Shown here piece after piece: positions 8,194 to 13,174 of a stretch of 13,174 bases of DNA (positions are counted from its first letter, which is position 1; each line of letters begins with the position of its first letter). The notes beneath the pieces are model-generated. The model was not told where the DNA came from. It saw nothing but the letters and a program-made list of their open reading frames with translations, and did no database searches. The position numbers were made by a program, and so were the translations under genes. The stretch is taken from the NCBI GenBank assembly GCA_002399225.1, contig DHDF01000135.1, forward strand, positions 1 through 13,174, written 5' to 3'. This DNA is from a bacterium UBA4883. Lineage in GTDB: Bacteria > Bacillota > Clostridia > Oscillospirales > Acutalibacteraceae.

Positions 8194-8846
8194 TGAATCG
8201 CCTCCAGGGACTTTAACCGACCGTTTTCTATCGTCAGCAGCTGATTGGCGTATTTCCGGCTCTGGGCTTCGCTGTGGGTTACCCACAGGACCGTGACGCC
8301 CCTCCGGTTCCAGTTTAAAATCGCTTTTTCAACCAAACCGGTATTTTCTGCATCGAGGGCGGAGGTGACCTCGTCCAGCAACAAGATATCCGGTTTGAAG
8401 AGCATGGTCCGGGTAAGAGCGATCCTCTGCTTTTCTCCGCCGGACAAATTTTTAACTTCCTGATGAATGCAGCTTTTGTCCAGATTGAAATCGGACAAAA
8501 GAGCGGCAATTCGGCCGGTATCTGTTTTCTGATTCCGGATCCGGTAGGGGAAGGAGAGATTGTCTTCGACAGTAGTTCCCCAGAGGATCGGTTCCTGAAA
8601 GCAGTAACTGATTTTTTTCCGCAGTTCTGTCGGGGGCTCTTCTAAAATATTTTTGCCGTTAAAGAAAATGGCGCCTTCGGTCGGACTGATCAGATTGCAG
8701 CAGAGGCGCAAAAATGTGCTTTTCCCGCTTCCGGAAGAACCGACGATGGAAACATAATCCCCCGCTTCAAATGAAACGGAAAGATTTTTCAGAATCGTTT
8801 TTCCACCGTGCGTATATGATACGTTTTGAAATTCCAACTGTGACAA
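8190..8846 (-). CDS. fetA: ABC transporter ATP-binding protein, FetA-like (iron export)
   Basis: This is a 218-residue single-domain ABC ATPase. It shows Walker A GSSGSGKS (36-43), Q-loop Q84, signature LSGGEKQ (134-140), Walker B ILLLDE (154-159) and H-loop H191. It pairs with the UPF0014 permease through an ATGA overlap, so stoichiometric translation is likely. The start is uncertain. The annotated TTG at 8846 follows an in-frame stop closely and has a purine-rich GAAGGG only two bases away. A TTG three codons downstream (8837) would have better spacing. No terminator or promoter is visible in the 39 bases between the mnmA stop and this gene, so it is probably read from the iscS-mnmA transcript. 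Confidence 0.87.
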   Translation of the reverse strand: MSQLEFQNVSYTHGGKTILKNLSVSFEAGDYVSIVGSSGSGKSTFLRLCCNLISPTEGAIFFNGKNILEEPPTELRKKISYCFQEPILWGTTVEDNLSFPYRIRNQKTDTGRIAALLSDFNLDKSCIHQEVKNLSGGEKQRIALTRTMLFKPDILLLDEVTSALDAENTGLVEKAILNWNRRGVTVLWVTHSEAQSRKYANQLLTIENGRLKSLEAIQ

Positions 8847-8885
8847 AGCCCTTCACACCTCAAATCACCGGCTCAATTTTAAGTT

Positions 8886-9983
8886 TCAAATTTCCGCTTG
8901 GGAGTTCGAAGCGGAAAGGATGGTGGCACCGCCGACCACCGTGTCGCCGCGGTACAGCACGACTGCCTGGCCGGGGGTGACTGCCCGCTGCGGCTCTTCA
9001 AAATCCACCCTGATTTTTCCGCCGCCCAGCGCAGTCACCGCCGCCGCCCGTTCTTTCTGGCGGTACCGGGTCCGCGCCGTGACGCGGAGCGGTGCTTCCA
9101 AGGAAGGGTAGGCAATCAGGTTGAATCCGTCCGCAGTAAGGGAAGAAGAATACAAATCCCGCTCCGTGCTGAGCGTCACGGTGTTTTCCGCAACGGATTT
9201 TTCCCTGACATACAGCGGTTCTCCGGCGGAAATCCCAAGCCCCTTCCGCTGCCCGATAGTGTAGTGGATCAGCCCCCGGTGCGTCCCAAGGACTTTTCCG
9301 TCCTTGCTGAGAAAGTTGCCGCTTGGATAGTGTTTTCCGGTATACCGCTGAATAAACGCGGCGTAATCGCCGTCCGGCACAAAGCAGATATCCTGGCTGT
9401 CGTGCTTGTGCGCGTTCAGAAATCCCTGCTTTTCCGCGATTGCACGGACTTCCGTTTTCCGCAGTTCCCCAAGAGGGAATAAGGTATGAGCAAGCTGCTT
9501 CTGCGTCAGGGAATAAAGCACATAGCTTTGATCTTTGCTTTCGTCCAGAGCCTTTTTCAGCAGATACCGCCCTGAGGATTCCTCTCGCTCAATGCGTGCA
9601 TAGTGACCGGTCGCGATGAAATCACAGTCCAGTTCCCGGGCGCGGTGAAAAAGCTTTTCAAATTTTAGATAGCGGTTACATTCGATGCAGGGGTTCGGCG
9701 TAGCGCCGCTTTCATAGGCGGCGATAAAGCGCCGGATGACTTTTTCCTCAAAGTCCGCCGTGAAGTTAAAAACATGATAGGGAATGCCGATGCGGTGAGC
9801 AACGCTCCGCGCGTCCTCAATATCATCCAGGCTGCAGCAGGTATTGGTCCTCTTTTGCCCGGCAATCTCGTTTTCATACAGCTTCATGGTTACGCCGATA
9901 CAATCATATCCCTGCTGTTTCAGCAGGAAAGCGGCGACGCTGGAATCAACTCCGCCGCTCATGGCAACCAGAACGCGTTTCAT
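8886..9983 (-). CDS. mnmA: tRNA-specific 2-thiouridylase MnmA
   Basis: MnmA inserts sulfur at C2 of the wobble uridine in tRNA-Lys, -Glu and -Gln, activating the base with ATP and taking sulfur from a cysteine desulfurase relay. The 365 residues are full length. The N-terminal PP-loop is SGGVDSS (9-15). The catalytic cysteine C99 sits in NPCIECN and the second cysteine C200 in QDICFVPDGD. The C-terminal barrel region ends in PGQAVVLYRGDTVVGG. The start at 9983 overlaps the iscS stop (ATGA) and has an AAAGGAGG site upstream. Placement directly after iscS matches the sulfur-donor relationship and is common in Firmicutes. Confidence 0.96.
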   Translation of the reverse strand: MKRVLVAMSGGVDSSVAAFLLKQQGYDCIGVTMKLYENEIAGQKRTNTCCSLDDIEDARSVAHRIGIPYHVFNFTADFEEKVIRRFIAAYESGATPNPCIECNRYLKFEKLFHRARELDCDFIATGHYARIEREESSGRYLLKKALDESKDQSYVLYSLTQKQLAHTLFPLGELRKTEVRAIAEKQGFLNAHKHDSQDICFVPDGDYAAFIQRYTGKHYPSGNFLSKDGKVLGTHRGLIHYTIGQRKGLGISAGEPLYVREKSVAENTVTLSTERDLYSSSLTADGFNLIAYPSLEAPLRVTARTRYRQKERAAAVTALGGGKIRVDFEEPQRAVTPGQAVVLYRGDTVVGGATILSASNSQAEI

Positions 9984-11131
9984 GGATTTTCCTCCTTTCG
10001 CAGTCTGGATACGGCGGAGGATACGGCGGAGAGAATCCGCTCGATTTCCTCCGGCGTGTTGGTTTCGCTGAGCGACAGGCGCAGCGATCCGCGCGCGAGC
10101 CGATCCGGCACGCCCATGCTGCGGAGCACATGGCTTGGCTCCAGCGCACCGGCGGAACAGGCGGAACCGGCGGAAGCACTGATTCCGGCGGAATCCAGCA
10201 GAAAAAGCAGCGCCTCGGATTCAACCCGCTCGAAGCAGCAGTTTACAATTCCCGGCAGCCGGTGCGTGCGGTTCCCGACCGGGTGCGCGCCGTCAATTCG
10301 TTCCAGCCCGGAAAGCAGCTGCTCGCGCAGCCGGGAAACGTAGGCCGCATTTTCCGCAAGCCTGCCGCAGCTTTCAGACAGCGCGGCTGCCATTCCGACA
10401 ATCCCCGGCACGTTTTCCGTGCCGGCCCGGGCACCCCGTTCCTGCCCTCCGCCGCGGATCAGGGAAACGGGCGGGAGATCTCTGCAAAGATAGAGTGCGC
10501 CGACCCCTTTCGGACCATGAAACTTGTGTGCCGACAGGGAGAGCAGGTCGATATTCATAGCCGCCGTGTCAATCGGAATATGCCCCGCCGCCTGCACCGC
10601 ATCCGTGTGGAAAAAAACGCCGCGCCGGCGGCAGAGCTTTCCGACTTCCGTAATCGGCTGGATGGTTCCCACTTCATTGTTGGCTATCATGAGACTGACC
10701 AGACATGTTTCGGTTCGGATCGCCGATTCAACCTGTTCTGCTTGGATCATTCCGTCGGAGGATGGGGCGAGAAGGGTTACCTCAAACCCATTTTTCTGAA
10801 GAAACGCCAGGGTGCGCAGAACCGCGGGATGTTCGAATGCGGAGGAGACCAGATGACGGCGCCCGTGAGCCGCGCCCCAGACGGCGGCCGAAAGCAGGGC
10901 CTGGTTGTCCGCTTCGCTGCCGCCGGAAGTGAAATAGAGGTCCCTTGCCCTGCAGTTCAGCAGACGGGCCATGGCCTCTCTGGCAGAAAGCAGCGCTTCG
11001 GATGCCTGCGCACCGTCTGCGTGGGCGCTGGAAGGATTGCCGAACCGATCCGTAAGGAAAGGCATCATGGCATCCAGCGCTGTTTTGCTGAGCTTTGTCG
11101 TTGCCGCATTGTCGGCGTAAATTCTGGTCAT
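9980..11131 (-). CDS. iscS: Cysteine desulfurase, IscS/NifS family
   Basis: This PLP enzyme converts cysteine to alanine and a protein persulfide used for tRNA thiolation and Fe-S cluster assembly. The 383 residues are typical. Key residues are H101 (EHPAV, over the cofactor ring), N152 in NNEVGT, D177 (HTDAVQ), K203 (LSAHKFHGPKG, Schiff base) and the catalytic C325 in SAGSACSAG. The GSACSAG loop without a long insertion is the IscS/NifS group I type rather than SufS. The start has an AAAGGAAG site and follows a leader with its own terminator. No iscR or iscU is adjacent, so its main partner here is probably MnmA. This gene is very GC rich (about 70 % in one sampled line), which creates long spurious frames on the opposite strand. 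Confidence 0.95.
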   Translation of the reverse strand: MTRIYADNAATTKLSKTALDAMMPFLTDRFGNPSSAHADGAQASEALLSAREAMARLLNCRARDLYFTSGGSEADNQALLSAAVWGAAHGRRHLVSSAFEHPAVLRTLAFLQKNGFEVTLLAPSSDGMIQAEQVESAIRTETCLVSLMIANNEVGTIQPITEVGKLCRRRGVFFHTDAVQAAGHIPIDTAAMNIDLLSLSAHKFHGPKGVGALYLCRDLPPVSLIRGGGQERGARAGTENVPGIVGMAAALSESCGRLAENAAYVSRLREQLLSGLERIDGAHPVGNRTHRLPGIVNCCFERVESEALLFLLDSAGISASAGSACSAGALEPSHVLRSMGVPDRLARGSLRLSLSETNTPEEIERILSAVSSAVSRLRKEENP

Positions 11132-11147
11132 GCCGGACTTCCTTTCA

Positions 11148-11189
11148 TTAAGGTTTGTATTGCTGAAAACAAAAAAATACCCGGGACAT
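11148..11189 (-). CDS. Possible 13-codon leader peptide upstream of iscS
   Basis: A short frame MSRVFFCFQQYKP starts in the right arm of the leader terminator. An AGGTG ribosome-binding-like stretch sits in the terminator loop four bases before the ATG. Ribosome loading there would open the hairpin, and one codon is cysteine, the substrate of IscS. Such short frames arise easily by chance, so this is only a candidate. Confidence 0.2.
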   Translation of the reverse strand: MSRVFFCFQQYKP

Positions 11190-11208
11190 GCTGCACCTGC
11201 CGTCCCGG
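11171..11208 (-). terminator. Intrinsic terminator in the iscS leader
   Basis: On the minus strand CCGGGAC pairs with GTCCCGG (7 bp, complement of 11202-11208 and 11181-11187) around a 14-base loop, followed by GTATTTTTTTG. It stands between the promoter at 11295-11323 and the iscS start at 11131. It must therefore be read through for operon expression, or it ends a short separate RNA. Confidence 0.75.
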
Positions 11209-11289
11209 TTGTAAATTAAAAAATCTTTCTGAGACAGAACTTTTTTATTTTCCGGTGCCTCTGATTCGGCTGGACCTGGAAATTCTATT
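11171..11289 (-). ncRNA. Terminated leader RNA (about 115 nt) upstream of iscS-mnmA-fetAB
   Basis: A transcript started about seven bases past the -10 box would run to the terminator U-tract. Its first part can fold as a bulged stem in which TTCC, GGT and GCC pair with GGC, ACC and GGAA in turn. A small TTCTG-TCT-CAGAA hairpin follows, with A-rich and T-rich flanks, and then the terminator. I see no T-box, SAM or other known riboswitch consensus. It may be an attenuator leader or a small RNA gene. Confidence 0.4.
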
Positions 11290-11294
11290 TTTTT

Positions 11295-11323
11295 AGTATA
11301 GCCTTCTGCATCTCGTTTGTCAA
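11295..11323 (-). promoter_or_regulatory. Near-consensus sigma-A promoter of the iscS operon
   Basis: On the minus strand TTGACA (11323-11318) and TATACT (11300-11295) are spaced by exactly 17 bp, matching 11 of 12 consensus bases. It drives the leader and, on readthrough, iscS-mnmA-fetAB. Confidence 0.8.
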
Positions 11324-11334
11324 ATCCATTCTTC

Positions 11335-11354
11335 GGCGGGTGCAAGCTCCCGCC
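11335..11354. terminator. GC hairpin immediately after the sodC-like gene
   Basis: GGCGGG (11335-11340) and CCCGCC (11349-11354) form a 6-bp stem two bases past the stop of the SOD-like gene. On the minus strand the stem is followed by GAAGAATGG rather than Ts. The T-run TTTT lies on the plus-strand side, where no gene is being read. It may work as a weak terminator or an RNA-stabilising end. Confidence 0.35.
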
Positions 11355-11356
11355 TT

Positions 11357-11869
11357 TTATGGGGTGCGGTATGGGATTCCAGCGGGGAAAATCCTGCCGC
11401 AGGCAATCTTTTCCCCCGAATTTCCGGAAGGCTGAGTTGTAAAATCATCCGGCGAGGCGTGAATCACCACGGTGCGGCCGACCACTTCCCGCACCGTGAA
11501 CCGATCGGTGAGAAATGCCATGAAAGCATTTCCCCGGTTGCCGAATAAGGGGGGCAGGTCGCCGGCATGAGCCGGGTGAGGGCAGCCCTTTGGATTGTAG
11601 TGCCCGCCGGTGTCTGCGAAAGGATCTTCGCTGGACCCGGAACAGGAGCGGCCCTCATGAATATGGAACCCAAAGATATCGGGGGCGCATGGCCCGTCCC
11701 CGGTGGGAAGGCCGTGGATCTGCGCGAGGAGCACCACCCCGTCAGGGGTCTGGTAAAATGAGACGGAACCGTGTATGCTGGAATAATCCGGGTTTCCGGC
11801 AACAATGGCTCTGGCATCCGGCGTCCGCCTCAGAAGATTTTGAAAACGATTTCTTCCAAACTGTGGCAA
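11357..11869 (-). CDS. sodC: Copper/zinc superoxide dismutase family protein
   Basis: SodC enzymes convert superoxide to oxygen and peroxide at a Cu/Zn centre. In 170 residues all seven metal ligands can be placed: H69 and H71 (GFHIHEG), bridging H90 (GGHYNP), H98, H101 and D104 (HPAHAGDLPPL), and H137 (VVIHASPDDF). The structural disulfide partners C76 and C157 are present. The usual active-site arginine before ACG is lysine here (GEKIACG). The start is taken as TTG at 11869 because AGGGAGG (complement of 11878-11884) lies 8 bases upstream. An in-frame ATG at 11890 would put this site inside the gene and has no site of its own. No signal peptide or lipobox is seen, so the protein is probably cytoplasmic, unlike most bacterial SodC. 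Confidence 0.88.
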   Translation of the reverse strand: MPQFGRNRFQNLLRRTPDARAIVAGNPDYSSIHGSVSFYQTPDGVVLLAQIHGLPTGDGPCAPDIFGFHIHEGRSCSGSSEDPFADTGGHYNPKGCPHPAHAGDLPPLFGNRGNAFMAFLTDRFTVREVVGRTVVIHASPDDFTTQPSGNSGEKIACGRIFPAGIPYRTP

Positions 11870-11963
11870 AAAAACCACCTCCCTAGCCATCCTATGCGAA
11901 AGAGAATTAATTGGCGCAGAGCGAATCGGCGTGGAAAATCCTGTATGCTTGGAAAATATCCCC

Positions 11964-11992
11964 TTTACAAATGAGAAGAATAGGAAGATAAT
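11964..11992 (+). promoter_or_regulatory. Candidate promoter of the flavoprotein gene
   Basis: TTTACA (11964-11969) and GATAAT (11987-11992) are 17 bp apart, five of six matches each. The start point would leave an untranslated leader of about 148 bases. That leader contains a GGCGGG-TATC-CCCGCC hairpin (12056-12071) and a possible CGGAA/TTCCG stem after it. No known riboswitch was recognised. Confidence 0.5.
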
Positions 11993-12147
11993 AAAATTGT
12001 TGGGCGGCCGTCTGGCAGAGCTGCTTTTAAACAGTCTTAAGAATGCAAAAGGGAAGGCGGGTATCCCCGCCGGATTCGGAAAAAGAGTGACGTTCCGTTA
12101 ATCTTTTCCATTTTGGCAATCTTTTATAGGTTGCAGGAGGCAGAAAA

Positions 12148-12678
12148 ATGAACATATTGGTTATCAGTGGAAGTCCGCGAAAAAACGGAAACACAGAAAT
12201 TATGGTGGAAGCGTTTGTAAAAGGGGCGCGTGCAAGCGGAAATACGGTTACGGTCAAGAAGATGAGTGAACTTACCGTTGCGCCGTGCAAGGATTGTGAA
12301 TATTGTTTCAGCCATGACGGCATTTGCACTCAGCATGACGGGATGACTGAAATCCTTGCAGCAGTCGATCGGGCGGATATGATGGTGTTCGCTTCTCCAA
12401 TTTATTGGTTTAATGTAAGCGCGCAGTTAAAAGCGGTCATCGACCGGCTTTATGCCCGCGCCAAAAAGGGGTTTAACCCGACCTGCGCGGGGCTGCTGCT
12501 CGATTCCGGTTCGCCCAATGTTTATGAAGGAGCGATTGCGGCCTATAAAGGGATGCTACATTTTCTCCACTGGAGAGACAGGGGCATTGTCACCATCAGC
12601 GGAATGGAGTCAAAAGGCTTGATGAGCCGTTCTCCTGATTTGCAGAAAGTGGAAGATTTCGGCAGAAGTCTTCATTAA
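12148..12678 (+). CDS. Flavodoxin-fold NAD(P)H-dependent reductase / iron-sulfur flavoprotein family
   Basis: This 176-residue cytoplasmic protein has the FMN-binding flavodoxin-like fold of NADPH-dependent FMN reductases and iron-sulfur flavoproteins. The N-terminal phosphate loop SGSPRKNGNTE (8-18) binds FMN. The block FASPIYWFNVSAQLKAVIDR (about 85-105) is the second FMN contact. Four cysteines C47, C50, C53 and C60 (CKDCEYC, then C after six residues) resemble the compact cluster motif of archaeal iron-sulfur flavoprotein. They could hold a 4Fe-4S cluster and relay electrons. The start follows GCAGGAGG. The gene stands alone, with a long leader and its own terminator. It is probably a redox or oxygen-stress related reductase; the substrate is unknown. 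Confidence 0.85.
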   Translation: MNILVISGSPRKNGNTEIMVEAFVKGARASGNTVTVKKMSELTVAPCKDCEYCFSHDGICTQHDGMTEILAAVDRADMMVFASPIYWFNVSAQLKAVIDRLYARAKKGFNPTCAGLLLDSGSPNVYEGAIAAYKGMLHFLHWRDRGIVTISGMESKGLMSRSPDLQKVEDFGRSLH

Positions 12679-12719
12679 AAGCATCAGCATTTCTTCGCTC
12701 TGTCAAGACACGCTCACCG

Positions 12720-12747
12720 GGGCACCTTTTTAAGGCGCCCTTTTTTT
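12720..12747 (+). terminator. Intrinsic terminator after the flavoprotein gene
   Basis: A nine-position stem with one A/C mismatch (12720-12728 with 12732-12740) and a TTT loop is followed by seven Ts (12741-12747). It lies 42 bases past the stop codon. Confidence 0.85.
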
Positions 12748-12970
12748 ATGCAGCTTTTCATTTTCTTAATCCAAACTCATGAGAATCACCGCTTATCAGC
12801 TGCAAAGAATTGTTTCCGGTACATTTTCACTTCCGTTCATCTGACAGCCGGTTATGGCTTGTGGCATTATGACGTCAGTCCCGAAATGGCGGTAGGGGCT
12901 GTACCGTGATACAGTTCCTTTGCTAGATAGGACGTTTGTCGTTGTCAAATATAAAATATATAAAAAAGGA
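12748..12970. other. Non-coding stretch without a recognisable gene
   Basis: No frame in this stretch resembles a known protein. A 61-codon minus-strand frame crosses it but lacks a ribosome binding site and any motif. Small symmetries are present: an 8-bp palindrome TGACGTCA (12870-12877) and CTGTA-6-TACAG (12899-12914). A TTGACA on the minus strand (near 12940-12947) has no good -10 partner. I assign no function. Confidence 0.5.
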
Positions 12971-12992
12971 GGCCATGCCATTTGGCATGACC
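12962..12992 (-). terminator. Minus-strand intrinsic terminator (distal)
   Basis: On the minus strand a nine-pair stem with one G-U pair (12984-12992 with 12971-12979) and a 4-base loop is followed by TCCTTTTTTATA. It would stop transcription coming from the tRNA side if that passes the first terminator at 13055. Confidence 0.7.
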
Positions 12993-13047
12993 TTTGAGTC
13001 CTTTATGCTCTAATAGGATTGAACCCTCAAAAAAGAGTGCACCTCTA

Positions 13048-13087
13048 TAAAAAACGGGAGTCTTGAATTTTTCATTCAAAACTCCCG
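13048..13087 (-). terminator. Minus-strand intrinsic terminator downstream of tRNA-Gly
   Basis: CGGGAGT (13055-13061) and ACTCCCG (13081-13087) form a 7-bp stem, extended inward by TTGAA/TTCAA after one mismatch. Read on the minus strand it runs into TTTTTTATAG. It lies about 55 bases past the tRNA 3' end and is its likely terminator. Confidence 0.8.
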
Positions 13088-13142
13088 CAGCCCGCATAAA
13101 CACTGGCTTTAAAGGCCATGCATCTATATTGGGCAAATGTTT

Positions 13143-13174
<32 letters not shown>

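Noticed and set aside
11132..11290. T-box or SAM-type riboswitch before iscS
   Set aside because: No T-box consensus (AGGGTGGNACCGCG) or SAM core elements are present; only a generic leader with terminator is supported.
10130..11296. Plus-strand open frame of about 388 codons opposite iscS
   Set aside because: It overlaps a complete cysteine desulfurase with all active-site residues. The frame is low-complexity and motif-free, caused by high GC.
12796..13136. Two short minus-strand frames (61 and 63 codons) near the tRNA
   Set aside because: They have no ribosome binding sites or motifs, and they run through the terminator hairpins. I could not tie them to a transposase or other remnant.

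Overview
The window looks like chromosomal DNA from a Gram-positive, low-oxygen Firmicute of the class Clostridia, perhaps near the Oscillospiraceae. This rests on the phosphate operon style, strong GGAGG ribosome binding sites, TTG starts, the clostridial type of SodC without a signal peptide, and a UPF0014 iron exporter. The organism assignment is inference. GC content is uneven: sample lines of the pho and iscS genes counted by hand are about 60-70 % GC, while sample lines of the MerR gene and fetB are about 42-43 %.

Left part (1-3560, + strand): the end of a phosphate uptake and sensing cluster, with the 3' end of pstB, then phoU, a PhoP/PhoB-type response regulator and its PhoR-type kinase. 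A terminator-like hairpin sits between regulator and kinase. A second one overlaps the phoR stop codon.

Middle part (3561-7400, + strand): a compact cassette of a MerR-family regulator, a PLP-dependent Cys/Met-metabolism enzyme and an AGCS-type sodium:amino-acid symporter. The regulator and enzyme promoters both have 19-bp spacers, as expected for MerR control, and share sequence elements, including a spaced GTCAA/TTGAC pair and TTGAC-pyrimidine-TTATT. A perfect 30-bp palindrome upstream of the regulator carries the same CTTATTGC octamer as the enzyme promoter. The simplest reading is a self-contained, inducible amino-acid import and breakdown unit.

Right-middle part (7435-11300, - strand): iscS, mnmA, fetA and fetB lie head to tail, with ATGA overlaps at iscS/mnmA and fetA/fetB. 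IscS and MnmA supply sulfur for tRNA 2-thiouridine, and FetAB is an iron exporter family. The operon starts from a near-consensus promoter followed by a roughly 115-nt leader ending in an intrinsic terminator, so conditional readthrough is likely.

Right part (11357-13174): a Cu/Zn superoxide dismutase-like gene (- strand), a divergent iron-sulfur-flavoprotein-like reductase (+ strand) with its own terminator, a non-coding stretch with two minus-strand terminators, and the 3' end of a tRNA-Gly gene (- strand) cut by the window edge. The Fe/S, oxidative-stress and redox genes between 7435 and 12678 form a loose thematic neighbourhood. No mobile element, CRISPR array or rRNA was recognised.
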